A DNA stretch of 64,000 bases from Bradyrhizobium japonicum USDA 6 (GCF_000284375.1 NC_017249.1:5186001-5250000), one strand, 5' to 3'. Counted from the stretch's first letter, positions 7,635 to 16,954 are shown. Numbers and translations are program-made. The notes: generated from the sequence alone by a model not told the origin.

Positions 7635-8198
7635 ATGCGCCGTTTCATCTTCGGCATGGCTTTCGTTACCGCTGCCTGCGGCGCGATGTTTCCGGTGCGG
7701 GCTGAAGTCGACAAGATCATCCATGTCTGCGATCGGCAAGAACGAATGTGTCCGGAATTCAGGCCACGCGTGAAGGCACCCGATGGATGGACGAGGGACG
7801 AGGCCGCGAGTCTCAAGTACGGCGCCTCGATGTTCGTGCCCAATGGGAAGACGTTCGGCAAAGCCGAAGTGATCATCTATGCCGATGGCCGCTACAACAA
7901 GGATCGGACCGAATTGGTTCAATGGGTCGCAACGAGCGATAGGGATTGGGCGACGACATCCGGCAAGAATGCCAAGATCACCACGCTTCCCGCGGTGAAC
8001 CCCAAGGTCATTATCAACCGCTACGACAATCCGTCCCTGAAGGATCAGCCGATTGAAGTGATCGCGCATTACGCCGATCTCGACAAGGACGGCAATTCCT
8101 ACGTCGTGCGGCTAGCGGTCTCGGGCCTCAACGAGACGGCGGTGCTGGCCGCCGTGCCACTTCTCGACCAAATGATCGCTGGCGCGAGGATTCCGTGA
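7635..8198 (+). CDS. secreted protein of unknown function
   Basis: 187 residues with a typical signal peptide (MRRFIFGMAFVTAACGAMFPVRA, cleavage after VRA). The mature part contains two cysteines (HVCDRQERMCPEF) that could form a disulfide and an alpha/beta region (YGASMFVPNGKTFGKAEVIIYADGRY). I do not recognise a family. The gene stands alone, with GGAG ten bases before the ATG, divergent from rimO across about 200 bp. Confidence 0.8.
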   Translation: MRRFIFGMAFVTAACGAMFPVRAEVDKIIHVCDRQERMCPEFRPRVKAPDGWTRDEAASLKYGASMFVPNGKTFGKAEVIIYADGRYNKDRTELVQWVATSDRDWATTSGKNAKITTLPAVNPKVIINRYDNPSLKDQPIEVIAHYADLDKDGNSYVVRLAVSGLNETAVLAAVPLLDQMIAGARIP

Positions 8199-8431
8199 GA
8201 GCGTAAGCCCAGATGGCAGCTGCCGTCGGGCGAAAGTGGGCGGCTTCGAAAGTTCACATTCGTTGTCTCAGGGACACCCGAGCGACACCAAGCTGACCTT
8301 GGGCGCAGCCGTCTGATCCATATCTGATCTGCCTGATTGACAGGCCTGAGCTAGTCCCAATTGCCCATAATTACAACCCTTTGCATGGCCCTCCGGCATG
8401 CTATGGATGAATCGCCTGACGTGAGTGAGCT

Positions 8432-9022
8432 ATGAGCGCCGAACAGTCGCCCAAAATCGTGATTGTCGACGAAAGCCCGATCCGGGCCGCGATCCTCGAG
8501 GAGGGGTTGCGGGAGGCCGGATTCACGCAGGTCGTTCATATCCGCGAGATGCAGAGCCTGCTCGCCCGTATTTATGCGGTGGATCCCGACATCATCCTGA
8601 TCGACCTGGAAAACCCCAGCCGCGACGTGCTTGAGGCGATGTTCCAGGTTAGCCGCGCCGTGAAACGGCCGATCGCGATGTTCGTGGACCAGAGCGATTC
8701 AGCCTCGATCCAGGCGTCCGTGGAGGCGGGCGTATCCGCCTACATCGTTGACGGGTTGAAGAAGGAGCGCATCAAGCCGATCCTCGACCTGTGCGTATCC
8801 CGCTTCAACGCCTTTGCAAAACTCCAGGAGGAGCTGGAGCGCACCAAGTCGCAGCTCGAGGACCGCAAGATCATCGAGAAGGCCAAGGGCATCCTGATGA
8901 AGGTCAAGGGCCTCAACGAGGACGAGGCTTATGTGCTGCTGCGCTCCACGGCGATGCGCGAGAAGAAGAAAATCGGCGAGATCGCGCAGTCGATCATCAC
9001 CGCGTCGGAGATGCTGAAATGA
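8432..9022 (+). CDS. nasT: nitrate-responsive ANTAR antiterminator NasT
   Basis: 196 residues: an N-terminal receiver-like domain (KIVIVDESPIRAAILEEGL) and a C-terminal ANTAR RNA-binding domain (LEDRKIIEKAKGILMKVKGLNEDEAYVLLRSTAMREKKKIGEIA). The usual phospho-acceptor region reads IILIDLENPSRD, so phosphorylation is not assured. In the NasST system, NasT is held by NasS; nitrate releases it to bind leader RNA and prevent termination in nitrate and nitrite assimilation genes. It overlaps nasS by ATGA, which supports coupled synthesis of the pair. Confidence 0.93.
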   Translation: MSAEQSPKIVIVDESPIRAAILEEGLREAGFTQVVHIREMQSLLARIYAVDPDIILIDLENPSRDVLEAMFQVSRAVKRPIAMFVDQSDSASIQASVEAGVSAYIVDGLKKERIKPILDLCVSRFNAFAKLQEELERTKSQLEDRKIIEKAKGILMKVKGLNEDEAYVLLRSTAMREKKKIGEIAQSIITASEMLK

Positions 9023-10182
9023 CCGGTCCCCTCCGCATCGGATTCATTCCGCTGGTCGACGCCGCCGCCCTGATCGTCGCGGTCGACAAGGGCTTTGCCG
9101 CCGCCGAAGGGCTCGAGGTCGAGCTGGTGCGCGAGGTCTCCTGGTCCAACGTGCGCGACAAACTCAATATCGGCCTGTTCGACGCCGCGCATCTGCTGGC
9201 GCCGGTGGCGATCGCGTCCTCGCTCGGGCTCGGCCACGTCAAGGTGCCGATCGCGGCGCCCTTCAACCTCGGCATCAACGGTAACGCGATCACGGTCTCG
9301 CCGGCGCTCCACGCCGCGCTGATGGAGGAGATCGACGGCGACCGTTTCGATCCGCTTGTCACGGCGAAAGCGCTGGCGAAGGTCGTCGCCAAGCGTCGCA
9401 AGCTAGGTGCCGATCCGCTGACCTTCGGCATGACTTTCCCGTTCTCGACCCACAATTACCAGCTGCGGTTCTGGATGGCGGCGGCCGGCGTCGATCCGGA
9501 TGAGGATGTGCGCCTCGTGGTGCTGCCGCCGCCCTACATGGTCGATAGCCTCGCCAACGGCCATGTCGATGCGTTCTGCGTCGGCGCGCCCTGGAACTCG
9601 GTCGCGGTCGATCTCGGCATCGGCCACATCCTGCATTTCGTCTCCGACATTCTCGTGCGCGCGGCAGAGAAGGTGCTGGCGGTTCGTCAGGTCTGGGCCG
9701 ACAAGCATCCGGATGTGGTGGCAGCGCTGGTGCGCGCGGCCGTGAAGGGCGCCGCGTTCATCGAGGACCCCGCGAACCTGTCTGAGGCGGCGCGGATCCT
9801 GGCGCAGCCGGAGCGGATCGGCGTCGATGCCGAAGTCATTCAGCGAACCCTCACCGGGCGCCTGAAGATTTCTCCCGACGGCACCCTCCGCGAGAGCGGT
9901 CGCTATCTCCTGGTCGGACGCGAGGGGGCAGGGCGCCCGGACCCTGTCCAGGCGGCCTGGCTCTATGCGCAGATGGTGCGCTGGGGGCAAACGGCGTTGA
10001 CGCCTGACGGCGTCAAGACGGCGATGGCCGTGTTCAGGCCCGAGCTCTACGACGCAGCCCTCGGTCAGCAATCGCCCGCTGAAGCCCCCGCGGCGTTCGG
10101 GGCATTTGCGGGCCCGGCCTTCGATCCCGGCAACATCCGCGGGCATCTGGAGGCCTTCGAGGTCGGACGCTGGAAGGCTTGA
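9019..10182 (+). CDS. nasS: nitrate sensor NasS (NrtA-like, cytoplasmic)
   Basis: 387 residues of the NrtA/CmpA periplasmic-binding fold but lacking any signal peptide or lipobox: it begins MTGPLRIGFIPLVDAAALIVA. That matches NasS, a cytoplasmic nitrate/nitrite sensor that sequesters NasT when nitrate is absent. Family motifs include SWSNVRDKLNIGLFDAAHLLAP, FGMTFPFSTHNYQLRFWM and FCVGAPWNSVAVD. The ATG overlaps the nasT stop. The downstream neighbour nirA is the expected NasST target. In Bradyrhizobium diazoefficiens nasST and nirA also lie together. Confidence 0.92.
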   Translation: MTGPLRIGFIPLVDAAALIVAVDKGFAAAEGLEVELVREVSWSNVRDKLNIGLFDAAHLLAPVAIASSLGLGHVKVPIAAPFNLGINGNAITVSPALHAALMEEIDGDRFDPLVTAKALAKVVAKRRKLGADPLTFGMTFPFSTHNYQLRFWMAAAGVDPDEDVRLVVLPPPYMVDSLANGHVDAFCVGAPWNSVAVDLGIGHILHFVSDILVRAAEKVLAVRQVWADKHPDVVAALVRAAVKGAAFIEDPANLSEAARILAQPERIGVDAEVIQRTLTGRLKISPDGTLRESGRYLLVGREGAGRPDPVQAAWLYAQMVRWGQTALTPDGVKTAMAVFRPELYDAALGQQSPAEAPAAFGAFAGPAFDPGNIRGHLEAFEVGRWKA

Positions 10183-10327
10183 TTCGGTCCTGCATCGTTT
10201 TTGTGCGGAAGAGATTATCGGCTAAATTTTGAGCCGCCTGCTCGAATTTCATGAGAGTTCCGGACCGCGGTTTTCCGGGCGTGTCCGTAACCATCTGAAA
10301 TAAAAGCAATTTCCATTTCATCGAAGC

Positions 10328-10343
10328 TGGCACGCAACTTGTA
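10328..10343 (+). promoter_or_regulatory. sigma-54 promoter of nirA
   Basis: TGGCACGCAACTTGTA matches the RpoN -24/-12 consensus TGGCACG-N4-TTGCW at every conserved position but one (T for C in the -12 element). It lies 173 bp before the nirA start, in the right orientation. This fits nitrogen control of nitrite assimilation through NtrC/RpoN. No clear NtrC dyad was found upstream. Confidence 0.75.
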
Positions 10344-10354
10344 TGTTGCAGTGC

Positions 10355-10515
10355 GGCCAGCTTGTCACAGACGCCTGCTGAGCCGAGTCCCGCAGCAACG
10401 AAGCTGACCGGACCGTTGGGTGCGCAGCCGGCTTCTTGAGCCAGCCGAGTTCCTCGCGGGTCGCGCAATTTTCCGTCGATGCCACTCGGTGGCCGCAGGA
10501 GCTTCGTTACCGCCC
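10355..10515 (+). promoter_or_regulatory. long nirA leader, candidate NasT (ANTAR) target RNA
   Basis: The predicted transcript has a leader of about 160 nt, unusually long for this genome type. It contains short inverted repeats: TGCTG/CAGCA at 10376-10397, GGCT/AGCC at 10430-10442, and a CGCG-GGT-CGCG stem followed by CAATTTT near 10453-10472 that could be a weak terminator. ANTAR proteins bind paired hairpins in such leaders. I cannot confirm the required A1/G4 hexaloops by eye. Bases 10183-10327 upstream show nothing else I can name. Confidence 0.4.
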
Positions 10516-12297
10516 ATGAAAATCGATACGCTCTCAGTCGACTTTTCCGACGAGCAGAAACGCTATCTCGAAGGCTTCACGACCGGTTTGCAGATCAGCC
10601 GGGTCGGCCGCGGTCTCGGCGGCAGCGCCGGCAAGGCCAATGCCGAGCCCACGGGCCCCGACGCCGTCCACATCAAGGCGCAGGACAAGGTCATTGCAGC
10701 CGGCAAGAAGCTCGCCGACCAGGAGAAGTTCAAGCGCGACGAGCATCCCTTCGATGCCTATCCGCGGCTGCGGCAGCAGGCGCTCGACAACGCGCCGCCG
10801 AGCCCCGCGGACAATTTCCGCTGGCGCTACTACGGCATCTTCTACGTCGCGCCGACGCAGGACTCCTACATGTGCCGGCTGCGTATCCCGAACGGCATCA
10901 TGAAGCACTGGCAGCTGTCCGGCCTTGCCGATCTCGCCGACGATCTCTGCGGCCCGTACAGCCACGTCACGACGCGCGCCAATCTCCAGCTCCGCGAGAT
11001 CCCGCCGAAGAACGCGATCAGGCTGATCGAGGGCATCCAGGACCTCGGCCTGTGCTCGCGCGGCTCCGGCGCCGACAACATCCGCAACGTGACGGGGACG
11101 CCGACCGCCGGCATCGATCCGCAGGAGCTGATCGACACGCGGCCCTATGCGCGGGAGTGGCACTACCACATCCTCAACGACCGCTCGCTCTACGGCCTGC
11201 CGCGCAAGTTCAACGTCGCCTTCGACGGCGCCGGCAGGATCGCAGTGCTGGAGGAAACCAACGACATCGCTTTCACCGCGTTCGAGGTGAAGGACGGTTT
11301 TGGCGTCGAGCCCGGTGTCTGGTTCCGCCTCGGCCTCGGCGGCATCACCGGGCACAAGGACTTTGCAAAATACTCCAACATCATCGTCAAGCCGGAGCAG
11401 GCCACCGCCGTCGCCGACGCCATCGTGCGCGTGTTCATCGATCACGGCGACCGCACCAACCGCAACAAGGCGCGGCTGAAATACGTGCTCGATGCCATGG
11501 GTCATGACGGCTTCCTCAAGCTTGTCGAGGAGCGGCTGAAGACGCCGTTCACGCGCGTGCCGGAAGAGGCGTTTGCGCCGCGGCCAGCCGCGGACCGCAT
11601 GGCGCATATCGGCGTGCACAAGCAGAAGCAGGACGGCTTGAGCTGGATCGGCGTCTCGCTGACGCTCGGCAAGATCAGCTGCGATCAGATGCGGGGTCTG
11701 GCCAAAGTGGCGCGGGACCTCGGCGACGGCGAGATCCGCCTGACCGTCTGGCAGAACCTGCTGATATCGGGCGTGCGCGACGAGAATGTCGAACTCGCCA
11801 TCGCGGCGATCAAGCAGATCGGGCTCGCGGTCGAGGCCTCGCATATCCGCGCCGGCCTGATCGCCTGCACCGGCAATGCCGGCTGCCGTTTCGCGGCTTC
11901 CAATACCAAGCGCAATGCCGCCGAGATCGGCGACTGGTGCGAGCCGCGCGTCGCCATGGACAAGCCGGTCAACATCCATGTCACCGGCTGCCATCATTCC
12001 TGCGCGCAGCATTACATCAGCGACATCGGCCTGATCGGGGCGCGCGTGCCGATCAACGACGAAGACACGGTGGAGGGCTATCACCTCTTCACCGGTGGCG
12101 GGTTCGGCCCTGACGCCGACGTCGGGCAGGAGGTCTATCACGACCTGAAGGCCGAGGACGCGCCGAAGACGGTCGAGGGACTGCTCAAGGCCTATATCGC
12201 TCACCGCTCGTCGCCCGACGAGACCTTCCTGTCCTTTGCGCGCCGCCATGATGGCGAAACGCTGCGCAAGCTTGCCGATGCACAGGTGTCCGCATGA
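10516..12297 (+). CDS. nirA: assimilatory nitrite reductase (siroheme, 4Fe-4S)
   Basis: 593 residues of the nitrite/sulfite reductase family, which reduces nitrite to ammonium (or sulfite to sulfide) in the cytoplasm. The siroheme/4Fe-4S ligands are C451 and C457 (CTGNAGC) and C492 and C496 (TGCHHSC). Two ferredoxin-like half-domains with siroheme contacts precede them (RGSGADNIRNVTGTPTAG). ATG 10516 is chosen because it gives the conserved N-terminus MKIDTLSVDFSDEQKRYLEGF; longer in-frame starts read through the leader. Position after nasTS and a sigma-54 promoter favours nitrite over sulfite as substrate. The next gene overlaps by four bases and probably supplies electrons. Confidence 0.9.
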   Translation: MKIDTLSVDFSDEQKRYLEGFTTGLQISRVGRGLGGSAGKANAEPTGPDAVHIKAQDKVIAAGKKLADQEKFKRDEHPFDAYPRLRQQALDNAPPSPADNFRWRYYGIFYVAPTQDSYMCRLRIPNGIMKHWQLSGLADLADDLCGPYSHVTTRANLQLREIPPKNAIRLIEGIQDLGLCSRGSGADNIRNVTGTPTAGIDPQELIDTRPYAREWHYHILNDRSLYGLPRKFNVAFDGAGRIAVLEETNDIAFTAFEVKDGFGVEPGVWFRLGLGGITGHKDFAKYSNIIVKPEQATAVADAIVRVFIDHGDRTNRNKARLKYVLDAMGHDGFLKLVEERLKTPFTRVPEEAFAPRPAADRMAHIGVHKQKQDGLSWIGVSLTLGKISCDQMRGLAKVARDLGDGEIRLTVWQNLLISGVRDENVELAIAAIKQIGLAVEASHIRAGLIACTGNAGCRFAASNTKRNAAEIGDWCEPRVAMDKPVNIHVTGCHHSCAQHYISDIGLIGARVPINDEDTVEGYHLFTGGGFGPDADVGQEVYHDLKAEDAPKTVEGLLKAYIAHRSSPDETFLSFARRHDGETLRKLADAQVSA

Positions 12298-13901
12298 ACC
12301 AGATCACGCCTCCGCCGAAACTCGACATCATTCCCGCCAGCGCCCCGTTCTCCGACGCGCAGCGCTCCTGGCTCAACGGCTTCTTTGCCGGACTGCTGTC
12401 GCCTGATGTGGCCACGCCGCTGTCGGCGGAGCAGGGCGCAGCGGTCATGCAAGCCGGTGACGGCGACGACGGTGAAGCGCCGTGGCACGACCAGACCATG
12501 CCGATTGCCGACCGGATGAAGCTCGCCGAGGGCCGTCCCGTGCGCCGCAAGATGATGGCCGCGATGGCGCAGCAGGACTGCGGCCAGTGCGGCTACAATT
12601 GCCACGACTATTCGGAGGCGATCGCCACCCGTAGCGAAGCACGGCTCAATCTCTGCGTCCCCGGCGGCAAGGAAACCGCGCGGATGCTGAAGTCGCTGTA
12701 TGAGGAGCTGGACAAGGCGCCGGCGGCCAAGGCGGCTGACAAGGTGGATGCGGTCGCGGCGCCGGCCGTCACGGTGACGATCGCCGAGCCCGGCCGCTCG
12801 CGCGACAATCCGGTCGCGGCGACGTTTCTGTCGCGGCGCCTGCTCAACAAGGGGAAGTCGGAGAAAGAGACCTATCACGTCGAGTTCGATCTCGCCGAGA
12901 GCAAGCTCGACTATGTCGTCGGCGACAGCTTCGGCGTGTTCGCGCGCAACGAGGTCGGCCTCGTCGATCAGATCATCGCGCTGCTCGGCGCCTCCCACAC
13001 CACCAAGGTCAACGGCAAGACGCTGCGCGAGGTGCTGATCGACGACGTCTCGCTGTCGCCCGCGCCCGACACGCTGTTCGAACTGATCTCCTTCATCACC
13101 GGCGGCGCGCAGCGCGAAAAGGCGCGGGCGCTGGCGCAGGGTGAGGATCCCGATGGCGACGCCGCCACGCTCGACGTCATGGCGGCGCTCCAGAAGTTTT
13201 CGGGCACGCGGCCGCATCCGGAGGCCTTCGTCGAGGCGCTGGAGCCGCTCCAGCCGCGGCTCTATTCGATCTCCTCCTCGCACAATGCGACGCCGGGAAA
13301 ACTGTCGCTGACGGTGGACTCCGTGCGTTACGTCATCGGCAAGCGCAAGCGGATCGGCGTGGCCTCGACCTTCCTCGGCGAACGCATCGCCGAGGGCGAG
13401 AAGCTCAAGGTCTATGTGCAGAAGGCGCACGGTTTCGGCCTGCCGCAGGATCCGAAGACGCCTGTCATCATGATCGGCCCCGGCACCGGCATCGCGCCGT
13501 TCCGCGCCTTCCTGCTCGATCGCAAGGCGACCGGCGCGCCCGGCAAGAACTGGCTGTTCTTCGGCCATCAGCGCAGCGATTGCGATTTCTTCTACCAGGA
13601 AGAGCTCAACGCGATGAAGACCTCGGGGCTGCTGACGCGCATGTCGCTGGCCTGGTCGCGCGACGGCGAGAAGAAATTCTACGTCCAGGACCGCATGCGC
13701 GAGGTCGGCCGCGAGGTGTGGACGTGGCTCGCGGAAGGCGCGCATCTCTACATCTGCGGCGATGCCAAGCGGATGGCCAAGGACGTCGAGCGCGCACTGG
13801 TCGATATCGTCGCGCAGTTCGGGGCACGTTCGACGGATGAGGCTGTCAGTTTTGTCGCCGAGCTCAAGAAGACGGGCCGCTTCCAGGCTGACGTCTACTA
13901 A
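12294..13901 (+). CDS. NAD(P)H-dependent flavoprotein reductase with N-terminal iron-sulfur domain
   Basis: 535 residues. N-terminal segment FSDAQRSWLNGFFAGL; then a 4Fe-4S-type domain with C96, C99, C103 and C121 (DCGQCGYNC...LCVPGG); an FAD domain (RLYSISSS); and an NADP-binding domain (GPGTGIAPFRAFL, FFGHQRSDCDF, YICGDAKRMAKDVE). The FAD/NADP half is that of sulfite-reductase alpha (CysJ), but the FMN flavodoxin domain is absent and an iron-sulfur domain stands in its place. Overlap with nirA (ATGA) indicates it delivers electrons from NAD(P)H to the nitrite reductase. It is often annotated as sulfite reductase subunit alpha. Confidence 0.85.
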   Translation: MNQITPPPKLDIIPASAPFSDAQRSWLNGFFAGLLSPDVATPLSAEQGAAVMQAGDGDDGEAPWHDQTMPIADRMKLAEGRPVRRKMMAAMAQQDCGQCGYNCHDYSEAIATRSEARLNLCVPGGKETARMLKSLYEELDKAPAAKAADKVDAVAAPAVTVTIAEPGRSRDNPVAATFLSRRLLNKGKSEKETYHVEFDLAESKLDYVVGDSFGVFARNEVGLVDQIIALLGASHTTKVNGKTLREVLIDDVSLSPAPDTLFELISFITGGAQREKARALAQGEDPDGDAATLDVMAALQKFSGTRPHPEAFVEALEPLQPRLYSISSSHNATPGKLSLTVDSVRYVIGKRKRIGVASTFLGERIAEGEKLKVYVQKAHGFGLPQDPKTPVIMIGPGTGIAPFRAFLLDRKATGAPGKNWLFFGHQRSDCDFFYQEELNAMKTSGLLTRMSLAWSRDGEKKFYVQDRMREVGREVWTWLAEGAHLYICGDAKRMAKDVERALVDIVAQFGARSTDEAVSFVAELKKTGRFQADVY

Positions 13902-14232
13902 GGCGCGAGCCGATCAGCGCAAATCGTCCCGGCAGCGCAACCGCCGGGCGTCGCGCCGCTGGGCCGCTTCTACTGTGCATGGGGTTGTTTTCGACAATTT
14001 TGTTAGGATGGGGTCTGAATGCCTTCGCCCGACTGTCATCCCACCGTCATCCGGGCCGGTTCCAGCTCGCTCGGATCTTAACGAATAAGATTCTCGGAAC
14101 CCTCGGGTGAAGAGAATTTGCACCTGCGACGGGGCGCCTTCAGAGAACCTCCATCGCTATTTTCGCCGCCATCTTGCCTCCCGCCAGGGTTGATCCTTCA
14201 TACTCCCGCAAATGGGGCGTTGGAGATCGACC
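13902..14232. other. intergenic region
   Basis: About 330 bp between the flavoprotein gene and the 50-aa small gene. It includes an AT-rich patch (GTTGTTTTCGACAATTTTGTTAGGAT near 13982-14010, given here in description only) that could be a promoter for the small gene. No hairpin terminator is obvious after 13901, and I see no further coding frame. Confidence 0.4.
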
Positions 14233-14385
14233 ATGCGCGAACTATCGGCGGAAGCCAGGCTGCACTTCTACGCGCGCTCGCTCTCGCGTCGGACCGGGGC
14301 GAGCATGCATCACGTTGGGCTCTACAGCGCCTTCGCGGTCATCGCGGCGATCGTGTTCGGCACGCTCTCGGTGCACCCGTTCTGA
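14233..14385 (+). CDS. small single-span membrane protein (50 aa)
   Basis: Starts MRELSAEARLHFYARSLSRR, is basic in the first half, and then has one hydrophobic helix (LYSAFAVIAAIVFGTLSV). GGAG lies nine bases before the ATG. Frame, ribosome site and the basic-then-hydrophobic pattern make it a credible gene although it is short. Its TGA (14383-14385) abuts the stop codon of the convergent pxpA (14386-14388) with no spacing. The function is unknown; a tail-anchored or inner-membrane small protein is likely. Confidence 0.65.
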   Translation: MRELSAEARLHFYARSLSRRTGASMHHVGLYSAFAVIAAIVFGTLSVHPF

Positions 14386-15156
14386 TCACGCCCCGCGCTT
14401 GAACGGCGCGACCTCGATCCCCGCATCCTTCAACGCCTGACGCAGCGTGCGCGCGATGTCGACCGCGCCGTGCGTGTCGCCGTGGATGCAGACCGTGTCC
14501 GTGCGCATCTTGATCACCTTGCCCGTCACCGAGACCACCGCGCCATCCTGCACCATGCGCACCACGCGATCGGCGATCGCCTTGGCGTCGTGCAGCACCG
14601 CGCCGGGCTTCTTGCGCGAGACGAGATTGCCGTCGTCCTCATAGGCGCGGTCGGCGAACACCTCGTGCACCATCGGCAGATTGGCCTCTTCGCCGGCCTT
14701 CACCAGCTTCGAATTGGCGAGCACAACGAAGATGAGATTGGGATCGACCGCCCTAATGCCGGCGGCGATCGCCTTGGCCGTCATGTCGTCCTCGCAGGCG
14801 ACGTTGGAAAGCGCGCCATGCGCCTTCACATGCGTGACCTTGTGGCCGGCCGCGGTCGCGATCGCCTGCAACGCGCCGATCTGGTAGGCGACGAGGTTCT
14901 CGATCTCGGAGGCCTTCAGGCCCGCGATCGGATGGCGGCCGAAACCGTGCAGGTCGCGGTAGCCCGGATGGGCGCCGACCGAGACGCCGCGCGCCTTGGC
15001 GAGCTCGACCGTCCGGCGCATGATGTCGGGGTCGCCAGCATGGAAGCCGCAGGCGACGTTGACCGAGCTGGCGAGGTCGATCATGGCGGCGTCGTTGCCC
15101 ATCTCCCACGCGCCAAAACCCTCGCCAAGGTCGCAATTGAGATCGATCGTCTTCAT
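14386..15156 (-). CDS. pxpA: 5-oxoprolinase subunit A (LamB/YcsF family)
   Basis: 256 residues. PxpA carries out the ATP-dependent ring-opening part of 5-oxoproline (pyroglutamate) cleavage to glutamate with PxpB and PxpC. Characteristic motifs are [53 protein letters not shown] and [10 protein letters not shown]. It is the last gene of the pxpB-pxpC-pxpA operon, 32 bp after pxpC. Confidence 0.95.
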   Translation of the reverse strand: MKTIDLNCDLGEGFGAWEMGNDAAMIDLASSVNVACGFHAGDPDIMRRTVELAKARGVSVGAHPGYRDLHGFGRHPIAGLKASEIENLVAYQIGALQAIATAAGHKVTHVKAHGALSNVACEDDMTAKAIAAGIRAVDPNLIFVVLANSKLVKAGEEANLPMVHEVFADRAYEDDGNLVSRKKPGAVLHDAKAIADRVVRMVQDGAVVSVTGKVIKMRTDTVCIHGDTHGAVDIARTLRQALKDAGIEVAPFKRGA

Positions 15157-15188
15157 GGGGTGGTCTCCGCCTCTGGTCGGCTTGTGGC

Positions 15189-16226
15189 TTACGGCTCCGC
15201 CGTGACCTGCCAGGTCCCGGCATCCATTGCGCTCACCGCATAGCCCGCGACATTAGCATCACTGAGCGCCTCGATGTTCAGCTCGACGGTATCGGAAGAG
15301 CGGAGGCGATCGGGCAGGTTGCGGATGAGTTGCGCGAACTTGCGCGCCTCCTCCTGCGCCTCGGCCATGGTGACCTCGAGGAAGCGGAACGCGGTTCCCG
15401 CCGAGGTCTGCGCGAGGCGGCCGACATCGGCCGTGATCACGGTTGCGATCTTCGGATAGCCGCCGGACGTGCCGCGATCCATCATCAGCGCGATCGGCGA
15501 GCCGTTGCCGGGCACCTGGATGCTGCCGTTGACGGTGCCGTCGGAGACGATGTTGTGGCCATGCAGATGCTTGATCGCGGGGCCCTCGAGCCGGTAGCCC
15601 ATGCGGTCGGAGGTCGCCGAGATCTTCCACTCGCTATCGAGGAACAGCGCCTTGTTGGCGTCGTCGAACTCGTCGTCCTGCGGTCCCAGCAGGACGCGGA
15701 TCGGGCCTGTTGCAGGCTTCGGCAGCTCGATGCGCAGCTCGGGCGCGCCGCTTGCTGCGTCGACTGTCAATTCATCGCCGGCCTGGAGCGGGCGCGGATA
15801 GGGGCTGCCGAGGCCCGCGCGGGCGTTCACCGCAAGACTGCCGAACACCAGTTCGCCTTTGATCCCGCCTTCGATCGCCAGATAAGTGAACGCGCCGCCG
15901 CGGGCAAAGCCCAGTGTCAGCGTCTCGCCGTCCTTGAGCGTCACCGAGGTGTCCATGGCCACCGGCTTACCGGCGACGTCCGCATTGCGCGGCGCGCCTG
16001 ATATAGCGACGCGCGCGGCGCCGTCTTTGGCGGTGAACGTGGCGCCGAAGGGGCCGATCTCGACCCCGGCCGCGAACGGCTCGTTGCCGACCAGCGTGTT
16101 CGCTGCCGCCAGCGACAGACGGTCCATCGCGCCGCTGACCGTCAGGCCGTAGCGCTGCGCGCCGTGGCGGCCGCCGTCCTGGACGGAGCTTGCGGGACCG
16201 ATGCTGGCCATCACGAGCCGGCTCAT
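15189..16226 (-). CDS. pxpC: 5-oxoprolinase subunit C (KipA/biotin-dependent carboxyltransferase family)
   Basis: 345 residues. Family motifs: [26 protein letters not shown] at the N-terminus, [23 protein letters not shown] and [30 protein letters not shown]. It pairs with PxpB to handle phosphorylated oxoproline in the 5-oxoprolinase complex. Its start overlaps the pxpB stop (ATGA). Confidence 0.94.
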   Translation of the reverse strand: MSRLVMASIGPASSVQDGGRHGAQRYGLTVSGAMDRLSLAAANTLVGNEPFAAGVEIGPFGATFTAKDGAARVAISGAPRNADVAGKPVAMDTSVTLKDGETLTLGFARGGAFTYLAIEGGIKGELVFGSLAVNARAGLGSPYPRPLQAGDELTVDAASGAPELRIELPKPATGPIRVLLGPQDDEFDDANKALFLDSEWKISATSDRMGYRLEGPAIKHLHGHNIVSDGTVNGSIQVPGNGSPIALMMDRGTSGGYPKIATVITADVGRLAQTSAGTAFRFLEVTMAEAQEEARKFAQLIRNLPDRLRSSDTVELNIEALSDANVAGYAVSAMDAGTWQVTAEP

Positions 16227-16954
16227 GCGACCACCTGCTCGGCGATGATCTCGCCAGCCTCGGCGGCGCGATCCTGTTCCTCGAAAGTCTTGTGGTCGAT
16301 GGCGAAAAACGTCACGCGATCACCGGGTTCGGTGAGAAAGGTCGGATTCCGGTGGAGTTGATAGGTTCTGACAGGCGTGCGGCCGAGCAGATGCCAGCCG
16401 CTCGGCGCAGCCAGGCACTGGATCCCGGCCTGGATGCCCCCGATCGAGATCGTGCCGGCGGGCGTGAACAGCCGCGGGCTCTGCCGCCGCGACATGTGCA
16501 GGGATTTGTCGAGGCCGCTGAGATACGACCAGCCCGGGGTGAAACCGATCATGGCAACGCGGTAGTCGCCGGCGACGTGACGGGCGACGATGTCGTCGGG
16601 CGTGGTGTTCAGCGCCTTGGCGACATCCTCGAGGTCGATGCCGTGTTCGCCGCCATAGGCGACGGGAATGCGCCAGCGCCGTGCCTTCGTGGCCGGCGGC
16701 AGCGGCTGGCTGGCGAGCGCGAGCAGCTTTTCGCCGAGCGCGTCGAAGCCGATCTTGCCGGGATCGTAATGCACCAGCAGCGAGCGATAGGTCGGCACGG
16801 TCTCGGTGATGCCGTCGATGGGGCTTGCTGCGAGCGCCTTGTCGAGCGCGAGCACGCGCTCGTTGGCGGCGTCGTCGATGGTACGGCTGAATTCGACCGT
16901 GACGGCGCTGTCGCCACTGGGCAGAAGGCGGGGCGGGGGAAGCGTCGCGGCCAT
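16223..16954 (-). CDS. pxpB: 5-oxoprolinase subunit B (KipI family)
   Basis: 243 residues from ATG 16954 (MAATLPPPRLLPSGDSAVTVEF). A longer in-frame start at 17020 would add 22 poorly conserved residues and is not preferred. Motifs: GDSAVTVEF, YGGEHGIDLEDVAK, GFTPGWSYLSGLD, PAGTISIGGIQAGI and PSGWHLLGRTP. First gene of the oxoprolinase operon; it would let the cell use or detoxify pyroglutamate. Confidence 0.93.
   Translation of the reverse strand: MAATLPPPRLLPSGDSAVTVEFSRTIDDAANERVLALDKALAASPIDGITETVPTYRSLLVHYDPGKIGFDALGEKLLALASQPLPPATKARRWRIPVAYGGEHGIDLEDVAKALNTTPDDIVARHVAGDYRVAMIGFTPGWSYLSGLDKSLHMSRRQSPRLFTPAGTISIGGIQAGIQCLAAPSGWHLLGRTPVRTYQLHRNPTFLTEPGDRVTFFAIDHKTFEEQDRAAEAGEIIAEQVVA

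Noticed and set aside
10376..10472. Twin ANTAR hexaloop hairpins in the nirA leader
   Set aside because: Short inverted repeats exist but I could not find two stems with the A1/G4 six-base loops, so I claim only a candidate leader.
10534..12249. 571-aa minus-strand frame opposite nirA
   Set aside because: Mirror frame of a conserved siroheme enzyme; no motifs of its own.
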